64,000 nucleotides of DNA from Kitasatospora sp. MMS16-BH015 (GCF_002943525.1 NZ_CP025394.1:1116001-1180000), one strand, 5' to 3'. Counted from the first letter of the stretch, positions 1 to 8,252 are shown. The notes: generated by a model from the sequence alone, not told the origin. Numbers and translations are program-made.

Positions 1-542
1 GCCGGCACCCCGATCCGGGCGAAGAAGAAGCCGTGCACCAGGCCGACCACGGTGCCGCCGAGGATCGCGCAGATCAGCGCCACCCACTGGTTGACCCCGT
101 GCGTCACGTCCATCACCGCGAAGATCGCCGCGCAGAGGCCGCTGACCGAGCCGACCGAGAGGTCGATCTCGCCGAGCAGCAGCACGAAGACCACGCCGAT
201 CGCGATCAGGCCGGTGCCGACGATCTGCTGGGAGAGGTTGGAGAGGTTCTGGGCCGAGAGGAAGCTGCTGTTGAGGCTGCCGAAGACGGCCCAGATCACG
301 ATCAGGGCCAGCACCACCGGCAGCGAGCCGAGCTCACCGCTGGTGACCCGGCGGCGGAACTCCACCAGGTAGCCCTTGAGGCCCTCCTGGCGGACGATCA
401 GCCGGGGGTCCACCGCCTGGGCGGCCCCGGCCGCCACCGGCACCGGGGCGTTGACCCCGCCGGTGGGCATCGAGTCCTCCGGCAGGTGCTTGCGGCCGCC
501 CTCGTACCGGCCCTCCCCCTGCGGGGTCTGGTCGTCGGTCAC
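1..542 (-). CDS. Sugar ABC transporter permease, XylH-like (3' end outside window)
   Basis: This is the membrane subunit of a carbohydrate ABC importer of the CUT2 (xylose/ribose) family. The visible ~180 residues begin with a cytoplasmic tail of about 60 residues. Hydrophobic helices follow, with the polar 'GEIDLSVGS' motif typical of CUT2 permeases such as XylH and RbsC. The GTG start overlaps the stop of the ATPase gene by 4 bases (GTGA), which implies translational coupling. The C-terminal part lies beyond the window edge. Binding protein, ATPase and permease are transcribed in that order. Xylose is the best guess because of XylF similarity upstream, but substrate cannot be read from the sequence. 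Confidence 0.85.
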   Translation of the reverse strand, partial: MTDDQTPQGEGRYEGGRKHLPEDSMPTGGVNAPVPVAAGAAQAVDPRLIVRQEGLKGYLVEFRRRVTSGELGSLPVVLALIVIWAVFGSLNSSFLSAQNLSNLSQQIVGTGLIAIGVVFVLLLGEIDLSVGSVSGLCAAIFAVMDVTHGVNQWVALICAILGGTVVGLVHGFFFARIGVP

Positions 543-1324
543 CGCTCACCCTCCGCGCCACGGGCCTTCCGGCGGGTCACGGCGTTGTCCGTGGCGCCGG
601 TGATGGCCGAGATGATCTCTTCCTGGCTGGTCGCCCGGCGCTCGAAGACGCCGTTGTTGCGACCGAGCCGCAGCACCGCGACGCGGTCGGCGACCGCCAT
701 CACGTCGGCCATGTTGTGGCTGATCAGGATCACCCCGAGGCCCTGGTCGCGGAGCCGCTCGACCAGGTCGAGCACCTGGGCGGTCTGCTCGACGCCGAGG
801 GCGGCGGTCGGCTCGTCGAGGATGACCACCCTCGGCGAGCCGATCAGCGAGCGGGCGATCGCCACCACCTGGCGCTGGCCGCCGGAGAGCGAGGCGATCG
901 GGATGCGCACGCTGGGGATCCGGATCGACAGCGTGTCGAGCAGGGTCCGGGAGCGCTTCTCCATCGCGACCTCGTCCAGGATGCCGAATCGCTTGAGCTC
1001 CCGGCCGAGGAAGAGGTTGCCCACCACGTCCAGGTTGTCGCAGAGCGCGAGGTCCTGGTAGACCGTGGCCACCCCGAGCTGCTGGGCGTCCTGCGGGCGG
1101 TGGATGGTGACCGGGCGACCCTCCCACTCGATCTCCCCGGCGTCCGGCTGGTTGACCCCGGCGATGGTCTTCACCAGGGTCGACTTGCCGGCGCCGTTGT
1201 CGCCCACCAGGGCGACCACCTCGCCGGCGTGCACCTCCAGCTCGATGTCGGTCAGCGCCTGGACGGCGCCGAACCGTTTGGAGACCCCGCGCAGGGCCAG
1301 GACCGGGGCGGCTGCGGTCGACAC
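539..1324 (-). CDS. Sugar ABC transporter ATP-binding protein, single-domain CUT2 type
   Basis: ATPase of the CUT2 sugar importer, 261 residues. It has a Walker A motif (GDNGAGKST, about residues 42-50), a signature motif LSGGQRQ, and Walker B with catalytic Glu (VVILDEPTAAL). Most CUT2 ATPases (XylG, RbsA) are about 500 residues with two fused nucleotide-binding domains. This one carries a single domain, as in FrcA-type subunits, so it probably works as a homodimer. The GTG start lies 15 bp downstream of the binding-protein gene. Its stop overlaps the permease start. Confidence 0.92.
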   Translation of the reverse strand: MSTAAAPVLALRGVSKRFGAVQALTDIELEVHAGEVVALVGDNGAGKSTLVKTIAGVNQPDAGEIEWEGRPVTIHRPQDAQQLGVATVYQDLALCDNLDVVGNLFLGRELKRFGILDEVAMEKRSRTLLDTLSIRIPSVRIPIASLSGGQRQVVAIARSLIGSPRVVILDEPTAALGVEQTAQVLDLVERLRDQGLGVILISHNMADVMAVADRVAVLRLGRNNGVFERRATSQEEIISAITGATDNAVTRRKARGAEGER

Positions 1325-1339
1325 CTCGTCAGCCCCGGG

Positions 1340-2440
1340 TCACTTCACGCCGGCGGCGGTGCAGGCCGCGGCGAAGTCCGGGGTGCAGATCTGGGCGACG
1401 GTGTAGAGGCCGTCCTTGACCACGGTGGTCATGATGTTGGTCTTGTCCAGCACGATCGGGGTGATCAGGTTGGACTTGACCGTGGTGCCGCTGCCGCTGG
1501 TCGCGGTGGTCGGCGCCACCGAGGAGTCCAGCGCGGTGCCGTTGCCGAGGTTGACCGCCATGGTGGCCGCCGTCTCCGCCTCCGGCTTGTACGGCTTGTA
1601 GATCGACATGGTCTGGGTGCCCGCCACGATCCGCTGCACGGCGTCCAGTTGGGCGTCCTGACCGGTCAGCGGCACGCTCAGGTTGGCGGCCTTCAGCGCG
1701 GTCGCGATGCCGGCGGCCATCCCGTCGTTCGCCGAGTAGACGCCGACCACGCTCGGCCCGCTGATCGCGGTGATCGCGGCGGCGGCCTCCTGGTTGGCGT
1801 TGTTCGGGTCCCAGTTCGGGGTGTCGTACTCCTTGCCGATGGTCAGCTTGCCGTCGATCGCACTGTGCGCGCCCGCCTTGAACTGGCCGGCGTTCGGGTC
1901 GGTGGGCGAGCCGTTGATCATGATGATCTTGCCGCTGCCGGCCTTGCTGCCGACCGCCGTCACCAGGGCCTGGCCCTGCAGCTGGCCGACCTTGTTGTTG
2001 TCGAAGGACACGTACGCGTCCACCGGCCCCTGGGCCAGGCGGTCGTAGGCCACCACCTTGACGCCCGCGTCGTGCGCCTTCTGCACCGAGGACTGGATCG
2101 CCTTGGCGTCCACCGCGTCCAGGATCAGCACCTTGTCGCCCTTGGTCAGCGCGGTGTCCACCTGGGTCTGCTGCTGCGTCGCGTCCTGGTTGGCGTTGTA
2201 GTAGTCGATGGTCACGTTCGGGTTGAGCGCCTTGAGCTTCGCCTCGATCAGCGGCCGGTCGAACTGCTCGTACCGGGTCGTCTTCGACTCCGGCAGCAGC
2301 AGCCCGATCTTCAGCGCGGCACCGCCGCCGCTCGCACCCCCCGAACCGCTCGACTGCTTGGCACTGCCACAGGCGGCGGCACCCAGGGCGAGGGCGACGA
2401 CGGTGATCGCCATGGTGGTACGACGCGTTGCCAGGTTCAT
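1340..2440 (-). CDS. Sugar-binding lipoprotein of CUT2 ABC transporter, XylF-like
   Basis: Extracytoplasmic solute receptor, 366 residues, of the periplasmic-binding-protein type 1 (Peripla_BP_4) fold. The N-terminus is a lipoprotein signal: positively charged start, hydrophobic core and lipobox LGAAAC with the acylated Cys near residue 22. The mature part carries features shared with xylose/multiple-sugar receptors (KIGLLLPESKT, YNANQD, ILDAVDAKA, ANDGMAAG). The ATG at 2440 was chosen because a GGAGGAAG ribosome site lies 6-8 bases upstream and the signal peptide begins there; an upstream in-frame start would bury the signal. It is the first gene of the transport operon. Confidence 0.92.
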   Translation of the reverse strand: MNLATRRTTMAITVVALALGAAACGSAKQSSGSGGASGGGAALKIGLLLPESKTTRYEQFDRPLIEAKLKALNPNVTIDYYNANQDATQQQTQVDTALTKGDKVLILDAVDAKAIQSSVQKAHDAGVKVVAYDRLAQGPVDAYVSFDNNKVGQLQGQALVTAVGSKAGSGKIIMINGSPTDPNAGQFKAGAHSAIDGKLTIGKEYDTPNWDPNNANQEAAAAITAISGPSVVGVYSANDGMAAGIATALKAANLSVPLTGQDAQLDAVQRIVAGTQTMSIYKPYKPEAETAATMAVNLGNGTALDSSVAPTTATSGSGTTVKSNLITPIVLDKTNIMTTVVKDGLYTVAQICTPDFAAACTAAGVK

Positions 2441-2726
2441 CGGTCTTCCTCCGGTTCCGGGGATGGGCCCCGATCTCCGAGTCTGCGAACTCCGACCGCC
2501 CCTCACCTGGCGGGCTGCGCCGAATGGGAGGCCGCTGCGCCGTCCGGGGCACGCCGGGGTGCCCGCGGGCTGGAGCTACCGGGTGCTCTCCCCCACCGTG
2601 GCGACGGTGCTCGAGGCCGCCGCCGAGCCGCGGCCGGCCGGGGCCGGGACCCGAGCCGTCACCACCGCCGTCGCCCGGGACGAGCAGTCGGCCCGGCCGA
2701 CCCGGCCAGGGGCGCACCGGCGGCCC

Positions 2727-3752
2727 TCAGCGGGTGACGGCCTGCTCGAGGAGGTCGACGGCGGCGGCGAGGGTGCGGGGGCTCTCGGTACCAGCCGGTG
2801 TGGCGCCCCGGGCCCAGCCCGGGCCGACGGCGAGCACCACCGGGGCGCCACGGGAGCCGCGCTGGCCCCAGGCGCAGCCGCAGACCCGCGCCACCAGCTC
2901 GTGGTCCGCCCCGCGCCGGTCCTGCGACCAGAGCATCACGGCCCCCGGCCCGATCCGCCGGACGGCGTCCAGCAGGGCGCGCGGCGGCACGGCCGCGCCC
3001 AACATCCGGAACGGCAGGCCCCGTTCGGCCAGCGCCGCGGCCGTCGCCTCCAGCGGGAGGGTGTGCTGTTCACCGGGCACCGCCGCCAGCAGCACCGGCG
3101 GCACCGGCCGGTCGGGCGGCACCGGCGGCCCGGACCGGCTCCGGGCCGGCCCCACCGCCACACCCCGCAGCGCGGTGGAGACGTGCCAGGAGAGCAGGTG
3201 CTCCACCTCGACGTACTGCTCGCCGTCCGCCGCCCACTTGCGCCCCACGGCCCGCAGCGCCGGCATCATGACCTCGGTCCACGCCTCGACCGCCCCGAGC
3301 GCCTCGACGGCCTGGCCCAGGATCCGCACCACCTCCGGCGCGTCCAGCCGCACCGCCGCCCGGGCCAGCCCCCGGCACTCCGGCCGCACCGCCCCGACCC
3401 GCAGCGCCCGGCTGCCACCGGGCCTGCCCCCGGGCTCGGCCTTCGGCCGTTCGGGAGCCTGACCGACGCCGCGCTCGGCCAGCGCCGCCCGGGCCGCCTC
3501 GCCCGGCGGCACCCCACGGGCCGTCAGCCGGCACATGGCCTCCAGCACCGCGATGTCCTGCGGGCTCCACCGCCGGTGGTGCCCGGCCTCCCGGTGCGCG
3601 GGTCCGATGCCGTACCGCCGCTCCCAGGACCGCACCGTGGTCGGCGACACCCCGAGCCGCTGCGCCACACCACCGGTCGGCAGCCCGACCTCCTCCGGAG
3701 GACCGAGCTCCACGCGCTCGGCCTCCAGCGGATCAGCCCCGGAGGTCACCAT
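2727..3752 (-). CDS. litR: LitR/CarH-like MerR regulator with cobalamin-binding domain
   Basis: Transcriptional regulator of the B12-dependent light-sensing MerR class, 341 residues. Residues about 22-88 form a MerR winged helix (GVSPTTVRSWERRYGI). A linker is followed by a four-helix segment with Trp173 and Glu184-His185 (similar to the W-x9-EH signature of CarH, here with one extra residue). A Rossmann-like domain follows with Glu228-x-His230, the position of the lower cobalt ligand in CarH. In known members adenosylcobalamin holds a DNA-bound tetramer in the dark and light releases it. The ATG has a GGGAGG ribosome site and overlaps the preceding small gene by 7 bases. The adjacent photolyase and LitS-like sigma gene support the assignment; cobalamin binding is inferred. 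Confidence 0.85.
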   Translation of the reverse strand: MVTSGADPLEAERVELGPPEEVGLPTGGVAQRLGVSPTTVRSWERRYGIGPAHREAGHHRRWSPQDIAVLEAMCRLTARGVPPGEAARAALAERGVGQAPERPKAEPGGRPGGSRALRVGAVRPECRGLARAAVRLDAPEVVRILGQAVEALGAVEAWTEVMMPALRAVGRKWAADGEQYVEVEHLLSWHVSTALRGVAVGPARSRSGPPVPPDRPVPPVLLAAVPGEQHTLPLEATAAALAERGLPFRMLGAAVPPRALLDAVRRIGPGAVMLWSQDRRGADHELVARVCGCAWGQRGSRGAPVVLAVGPGWARGATPAGTESPRTLAAAVDLLEQAVTR

Positions 3753-3964
3753 CCCGCGATCCTCCCTACGGCGAAGCCGACGCAGCTCACCACCATAACG
3801 GCGATCACCAGCAGCGGGATCCAGCCGGGCCAGGCGGTGTGCAGCTCCACCGACTCCGGGGTCGAGATGCCGTGGCCGGTCGAGGACTCGCACTCGGGCG
3901 TCTCGATCGGGGGGTGGTCGGGCACGGGGAACTCGTGGGTGTGGATCCGCTGGTCGAGGGTCAT
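3746..3964 (-). CDS. Small single-span membrane protein upstream of the LitR-like gene
   Basis: A 72-residue protein with a polar, proline-rich N-terminal half (residues 1-45) and one C-terminal transmembrane helix (about residues 46-70, WIPLLVIAVMVVSCVGFAVG). The ATG has a GGGAGGA ribosome site at good spacing. Its TGA lies inside the start region of the LitR-like gene, so the two are almost certainly one translationally coupled operon. S. coelicolor has a small gene, litQ, associated with litR; this could be its counterpart, but I cannot confirm homology. A tandem 11-bp repeat element lies 74 bp upstream. Function unknown. Confidence 0.75.
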   Translation of the reverse strand: MTLDQRIHTHEFPVPDHPPIETPECESSTGHGISTPESVELHTAWPGWIPLLVIAVMVVSCVGFAVGRIAGW

Positions 3965-4037
3965 GACGTCCTCCCGGGGCCGGAATGCTGATCGAACCGG
4001 AACTCCACCCTCCACCCGAGCGCCCCACCGGCCGAAG

Positions 4038-4059
4038 TCGCACCGCTTGTGCAGCGTCA
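4038..4059 (-). promoter_or_regulatory. Tandem 11-bp repeat element upstream of the small membrane protein-LitR operon
   Basis: On the minus strand the two adjacent 11-mers read TGACGCTGCAC and AAGCGGTGCGA. The element overlaps the stop codon of the sigma-factor gene and lies 74 bp upstream of the small membrane protein start. It matches four other sites in the window. The shared core includes T-x-x-A-C-A, which resembles the CarH half-site consensus, so autoregulation by the LitR-like protein is a reasonable inference. A LitS-type promoter element is the alternative. Confidence 0.6.
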
Positions 4060-4677
4060 GGCGCAGGAGCGCAACCCGTCCACCGCGGCCCGCTCGGTCT
4101 CGGGGCCGACCACGGCGCGCAGGCGGATCAGACCGTCTCGGATCCGGGTCTTGACGGTGCCGAGCGGCACCCCGACCCGACACGCGATCTCCCGCTGGGT
4201 GTACCCGCCGTAGTACGCGAGCACCACGGCCTCGCGCTGCGCGGCGCTCAGCTGCGCCAGCGCCTGCCGCACCCGCTGCCGGTCGAGCGATCGCACCGCC
4301 TGCTCCTCCGGCGGCTCGCTCGGCGCCGCCGCCTCCCGCACCCAGACCCGCCGGTCGCGTTCGACCGAGGCCTGGGTGGCCCGCACGCGGTCCACGGCCC
4401 GCCGGTGCGCGATGGTCAGCGCCCAGGTCAGCACCGACCCGCGCTCGGGCCGGTACGCGGCGGCGGTGCGCCAGAGTTCGAGCAGCACCTCCTGCGCCAC
4501 CTCCTCGGCGTGCACCTGGCTGCGCAGCGTCCGCAGCGCCACCCCGTACACCGGCCCGGCGACCGCGTGGTACAGCGCCTCGAAGGCCGCCTCGTCACCC
4601 CGCCCGGCCCGTTGCAGCAGGCGGGGCAGGTCTTCGGCCACCGGGCCGGGCCGATCGGTACTCCTCGATGCACTCAC
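4057..4677 (-). CDS. ECF (SigK/LitS-like) RNA polymerase sigma factor
   Basis: Extracytoplasmic-function sigma factor of about 206 residues. Region 2 is visible as GDEAAFEALYHAVAGPVYG through the 'AEEVAQEVLLELWR' helix. Region 4 contains the helix-turn-helix ending VPLGTVKTRIRDGL. Its position between a LitR-like gene and a photolyase operon suggests a LitS-type light-induced sigma factor. The start is uncertain. GTG at 4677 is preferred because frames starting further upstream (ATG 4731, or 4851) run through the putative operator at 4687-4736. No anti-sigma gene is adjacent, unlike many ECF loci. Confidence 0.85.
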   Translation of the reverse strand: MSASRSTDRPGPVAEDLPRLLQRAGRGDEAAFEALYHAVAGPVYGVALRTLRSQVHAEEVAQEVLLELWRTAAAYRPERGSVLTWALTIAHRRAVDRVRATQASVERDRRVWVREAAAPSEPPEEQAVRSLDRQRVRQALAQLSAAQREAVVLAYYGGYTQREIACRVGVPLGTVKTRIRDGLIRLRAVVGPETERAAVDGLRSCA

Positions 4678-4686
4678 CCGGCCACC

Positions 4687-4736
4687 GTGCAGCGTTTCGC
4701 TCCCACGGGCCCACTCGTACCGTTTGTGCATCGTTT
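4687..4736 (-). promoter_or_regulatory. Three 11-bp direct repeats upstream of the ECF sigma gene
   Basis: On the minus strand AAACGATGCAC (4726-4736) is followed directly by AAACGGTACGA (4715-4725). After a 17-bp gap comes AAACGCTGCAC (4687-4697), just before the preferred GTG start. The characterised CarH operator also consists of three 11-bp direct repeats. The site sits in the divergent region between the sigma gene and the DUF4383-photolyase operon, which has its own copy in the opposite orientation. Confidence 0.65.
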
Positions 4737-4760
4737 CACCCCGGGCCGCGTCGCCGCCCC

Positions 4761-4782
4761 AAACGCTGCGGCAGCGCTGCGA
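4761..4782 (+). promoter_or_regulatory. Tandem 11-bp repeat element upstream of the DUF4383-photolyase operon
   Basis: On the plus strand AAACGCTGCGG is followed directly by CAGCGCTGCGA, ending in the same TGCGACTG sequence found at two other copies. It faces the DUF4383 gene starting at 4869. It is divergent from the repeats serving the sigma gene 25 bp away. It is interpreted as a LitR-like operator or LitS-like promoter element. Confidence 0.6.
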
Positions 4783-4868
4783 CTGTGCCCGGCCGCGCCC
4801 GTGTCCGAGGCTTCGGGAGAGGCCGACCACCGCACGGGCGGCCCGAGTCACCCGGAACGGAGCCCGCC

Positions 4869-5402
4869 ATGAAACTGCACGAGGAACTGCCGGTCGACCA
4901 CCGTCTCTCCCAGGTCTACCGCGTCGGCGCCGGACTCTGCGGGGTGGCCCTGCTGGTCTTCGGCGCGCTCGGCCTCGCGGACGGACTGCCCTTCTTCAGC
5001 ACCAGCGGCGAACGGATCGCCGGCCTCTCCAGCAACGGCCTGCTCAGCCTGGTGTCGGTGGTGACGGCCGTGGTGCTGATCGCCGGCGCGGTGATCGGCG
5101 GCAACGTGGCCTCCACGGTCAACATCACCGTCGGCACGCTGTTCGTCCTCAGCGGGTTCGTCAACCTCGCGCTGCTGGACTCCTCCGCCAACGTCCTGGC
5201 CTTCCGCATCCCGAACGTGCTCTTCAGCTTCGTCATGGGGCTGGTGATCGCCACCTTCGGCATGTACGGCCGGGTGAGCGGCAAGCTGCCGCTGGACAAC
5301 CCGTACTGGCAGCACCGGCACCCGCGCCAGGCCGAGCGCAGCACCGCCCCGGCCCCCGCCCACCGGGCCGGGCCGGCCGGCCTCCCGGGGCGCCCGGCAT
5401 GA
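4869..5402 (+). CDS. DUF4383 membrane protein
   Basis: A 177-residue integral membrane protein of the DUF4383 family. The LPVDHRLSQVYRVGAG N-terminus and four transmembrane segments (about residues 20-40, 58-80, 85-108, 115-137) match the family. A hydrophilic proline/alanine-rich tail follows. The ATG is preceded by an ACGGAG site, and the stop overlaps the start of the photolyase gene (ATGA), so the two are co-translated. The family's function is not known. Linkage to a photolyase and to the tandem-repeat element suggests a role in the light or photo-oxidative response. Confidence 0.85.
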   Translation: MKLHEELPVDHRLSQVYRVGAGLCGVALLVFGALGLADGLPFFSTSGERIAGLSSNGLLSLVSVVTAVVLIAGAVIGGNVASTVNITVGTLFVLSGFVNLALLDSSANVLAFRIPNVLFSFVMGLVIATFGMYGRVSGKLPLDNPYWQHRHPRQAERSTAPAPAHRAGPAGLPGRPA

Positions 5403-6913
5403 CCGGGCCGCGCCCGCACTGGCTCTTCGGCGACCAGCTCGGGCCGCACTTCCGCTCCCCCGGCGAGGGCGGGCCCGACCCGGAGGCGCCGATCGTGCTG
5501 ATCGAGGCCCGCTCGGTGCTGCGCCGGCGCCGCTTCCACCGCGCCAAGGCCCACCTGGTGCTCTCGGCGATGCGCCATACGGCGGCCGAACTCGGCGACC
5601 GGGTGCGCTACGTGCAGGCGGAGACCTACCGGGAGGGCCTGGCCCGGGCGGTCGGCCGCCGCCGGGTCACCGTCTGCCACCCGACCTCCCGGGCGGCCCT
5701 CGGACTGGTCGAGGGCCTGCCCCAGGTCACGGTGCTGCCGCCGCGCGGCTTCCTGGTCCCGTTCGCCGACTTCCGCCGCTGGGCCGGCCCGCCCGGCGGA
5801 CGGCGCCTGCTGCTGGAGGACTTCTACCACCGGGTGCGCCGCGCCGAGCACCTGCTGCTGGAGCCCGACGGCAGCCCGGTCGGCGGGCACTGGAACCTCG
5901 ACCGGGAGAACCGCGAACCCCCGCCCAAGGGAGTCGCCACCCTGCCGGTGCCCCCGCCCTTCGCCCCCGAGGAGGACGCGATCGACCAGGGCGTCCGGGC
6001 CGACCTGGACCGCTGGGAGCGCGCGGGCGAGGTCAGCTTCCTCGGCCGCGACGGCCCCCGCCGCTTCGCCGCCACCCGCGCGGAGGCCGAGCGGGCGCTC
6101 GCCCACTTCCTCACCCACCGCCTCCCCGAGTTCGGCCGGTACGAGGACGCCATGCTGCACGCCGACCCGTGGCTGGCCCACAGCGCGCTCTCCGTCCCGC
6201 TCAACCTCGGTCTGCTCGACCCCGGCGAGTGCGTGCGCGGCGCCGAGGCGGCCCACCGGGCCGGGCGGGTGCCGCTCAACAGCGCCGAGGGCTTCGTCCG
6301 GCAGATCGCCGGCTGGCGCGAGTACGTCTGGCAGCTCTACTGGCACTTCGGCGAGGGCTACCGCGATGCCAACCACCTGGGCCACCACGAGCCGCTGCCC
6401 GCGTGGTTCCGCGAGCTGGAGGCCGAGGCCGTCACGGCCCGCTGCCTCTCCCGGGTGCTCGCCGAGGTCCGCGACCACGGCTGGGTGCACCACATCCCCC
6501 GCCTGATGGTGCTCGGCAACTGGGCTCTCCAGCACGGCTGGGACCCGCGCGAACTCACCGACTGGTTCCACCGCTGCTTCGTCGACGGCTACGACTGGGT
6601 GATGGCCGCCAACGTGATCGGCATGTCCCAGTACGCCGACGGCGGCCTGGTCACCACCAAGCCCTACGCGGCCGGCGGCGCGTACCTGCACCGGATGAGC
6701 GACCACTGCGGCCCCTGCGCCTACCGCCCCACCGAACGCCTCGGCGAGCGCGCCTGCCCGTTCACCACCGGCTACTGGGCCTTCGTCCACCGCCACCACG
6801 ACCTGCTCGCCGCCAACCACCGCACGGCCCGGGCCGCTGCCGGCCTGCACCGCCTCACCGGCCTCCCCGAGGTCCTGGCCGCCGAGGCCGCCCGCGGCCA
6901 GGCCCCACCCTGA
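5399..6913 (+). CDS. Iron-sulfur bacterial cryptochrome / (6-4) photolyase (FeS-BCP, PhrB-like)
   Basis: A 504-residue flavoprotein of the cryptochrome/photolyase-related family. It begins with an N-terminal alpha/beta antenna domain (HWLFGDQLGPHF). A helical FAD domain follows, with motifs such as EGFVRQIAGWREYVW and HHIPRLMVLGNWAL. Cys393, Cys437, Cys440 and Cys453 match the four-cysteine [4Fe-4S] ligand pattern of the FeS-BCP clade, whose members repair (6-4) photoproducts in DNA using light. The full length is usual for the clade. It is the second gene of an operon with the DUF4383 gene. Known light regulons of streptomycetes include photolyases, consistent with its neighbours. Confidence 0.92.
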   Translation: MTGPRPHWLFGDQLGPHFRSPGEGGPDPEAPIVLIEARSVLRRRRFHRAKAHLVLSAMRHTAAELGDRVRYVQAETYREGLARAVGRRRVTVCHPTSRAALGLVEGLPQVTVLPPRGFLVPFADFRRWAGPPGGRRLLLEDFYHRVRRAEHLLLEPDGSPVGGHWNLDRENREPPPKGVATLPVPPPFAPEEDAIDQGVRADLDRWERAGEVSFLGRDGPRRFAATRAEAERALAHFLTHRLPEFGRYEDAMLHADPWLAHSALSVPLNLGLLDPGECVRGAEAAHRAGRVPLNSAEGFVRQIAGWREYVWQLYWHFGEGYRDANHLGHHEPLPAWFRELEAEAVTARCLSRVLAEVRDHGWVHHIPRLMVLGNWALQHGWDPRELTDWFHRCFVDGYDWVMAANVIGMSQYADGGLVTTKPYAAGGAYLHRMSDHCGPCAYRPTERLGERACPFTTGYWAFVHRHHDLLAANHRTARAAAGLHRLTGLPEVLAAEAARGQAPP

Positions 6914-6920
6914 CGACCCG

Positions 6921-8153
6921 TCAGCCGCCCAGGTCCGCCAGGACCTCATGGGCCGCCCGCGCACCGGAGGCTAGCGCGCCCTGGACCGAGCCCGTGGCCC
7001 GGTGGTCCCCGCACACGTAGCGCCCAGGCCCGAAGCGGGTGCCCCGGCTGAGCACGGCCGGGGCCGGCAGCGCCGGCAGCGCCTCGGCGATCCGGTACGC
7101 GGCCAGCGGCTCCCACGAGCCGGGGTCCACCCCGTACAGCTCGCCGGCCCGCCGCCGCACCTCCCCCTCCTGCGCCGCCGTGCCCAGCACCGAGGTGGAG
7201 ACCAGTGCCCGGCCGTCCGGCGAGCAACCGGGCACCACCTCCGACAGCACCACGGTGTTCAGCACCCGCCGCTCCGCGTCCACCACCAGGGTCGGCTCGC
7301 GCAGCGGGCTGACCGGGGCCGCGTGGTAGAAGGTGGTGACCGCCCGGGCCGCCGGCACCACCAGCCCCGGCAGCAGCCGGGCCGCCCGAGCCGCGCCGGT
7401 GGCGACCACGACGGCCCGGGCCCGCAGGCGAGCACCCCCCGCCAGCTCCACGCCGTCGGCCGTCAGCCGCTCCACCGGGCTGTCGAGCAGCAGCCGGTCC
7501 GGCGCCAGCCCGGCAGCCAACTGCGCCGGGACGGCCCCGACTCCCCGTTCCGGCAGACCGAGCCGGCCCCGCACCATGCTGCGCCAGACCAGGTGGAACA
7601 TCCGGCTCGAGGTCTCCAACCCGTCCTCCAGGAACACCCCGGACAGGAACGGCCGCAGCACCCCGTCCACCGTGCGCCGCGACAGCCCGGCCCGCCGCAG
7701 CGCCTCCTCGGTGCCCGTCTCCCGCCCGCGCTTGAGCACCCGGGCGGGCACCAGCCCGTCCCGGAGGGTCAGCGCGGCCAGCGCCGCCAGGTCGGCCACC
7801 GGGAGCGAGCGACCGGTGAGCAGCCCGAGCGCCTGCGCGGGCCGGTGGAGCGGATCCGCCACCCGCAGCCGCCCGCCACGGCCGTCGGCCACCAGGAACC
7901 CGGGTGTGAACGGGTGCAGCCGGAGCGCCGCCAGGTCGATCCGCCGCCGCACCTGCGGGTAGGCCGGGTTGAACACCTGGAACCCCCGGTCCAGCCGGAA
8001 GCCCCGCACCAGGTCGGTGCGCATCCGCCCGCCCACGGCCTCCGCGGCCTCGACCAGCAGCACCTCCCGCCCGGCGGCGGCCAGGTCCCGCGCACAGGCG
8101 AGCCCGGCCAGACCGGCCCCGACCACGATCACCTCGGCCATGTCCTGCGACAT
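6921..8153 (-). CDS. FAD-dependent oxidoreductase, CrtI/amine-oxidase-like
   Basis: A flavin oxidoreductase of about 410 residues in the amino-oxidase/phytoene-desaturase superfamily. The N-terminus has the dinucleotide-binding GAGLAGLACA fold followed by EAAEAVGGRMRTD. The C-terminal FAD motif lies near PGRYVCGDHRATGSVQGALASG. It ends 7 bp from the convergent photolyase gene. Such 'FAD-dependent oxidoreductase' genes often sit beside FeS-BCP genes, so a shared photoprotective role is likely; the substrate is unknown. The start could be GTG 8162, ATG 8153 or ATG 8141. I chose 8153 as a compromise with GAGAGG about 13 bases upstream. Confidence 0.85.
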   Translation of the reverse strand: MSQDMAEVIVVGAGLAGLACARDLAAAGREVLLVEAAEAVGGRMRTDLVRGFRLDRGFQVFNPAYPQVRRRIDLAALRLHPFTPGFLVADGRGGRLRVADPLHRPAQALGLLTGRSLPVADLAALAALTLRDGLVPARVLKRGRETGTEEALRRAGLSRRTVDGVLRPFLSGVFLEDGLETSSRMFHLVWRSMVRGRLGLPERGVGAVPAQLAAGLAPDRLLLDSPVERLTADGVELAGGARLRARAVVVATGAARAARLLPGLVVPAARAVTTFYHAAPVSPLREPTLVVDAERRVLNTVVLSEVVPGCSPDGRALVSTSVLGTAAQEGEVRRRAGELYGVDPGSWEPLAAYRIAEALPALPAPAVLSRGTRFGPGRYVCGDHRATGSVQGALASGARAAHEVLADLGG

Positions 8154-8252
8154 CCGACCCACCGTCCTCTCCGAGCCGCCGGGACGGTCACCGGCGCCTT
8201 CGGATCGTTCGGATCGGGACGGCCGTACGGATTGCCCCGGCTCGCGCTGCGG

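Noticed and set aside
2441..2726. GC-rich stretch between the LitR-like gene and the sugar-binding lipoprotein
   Set aside because: I looked for a small gene and for a tandem 11-bp repeat. Neither was present; it probably only holds the transporter promoter.
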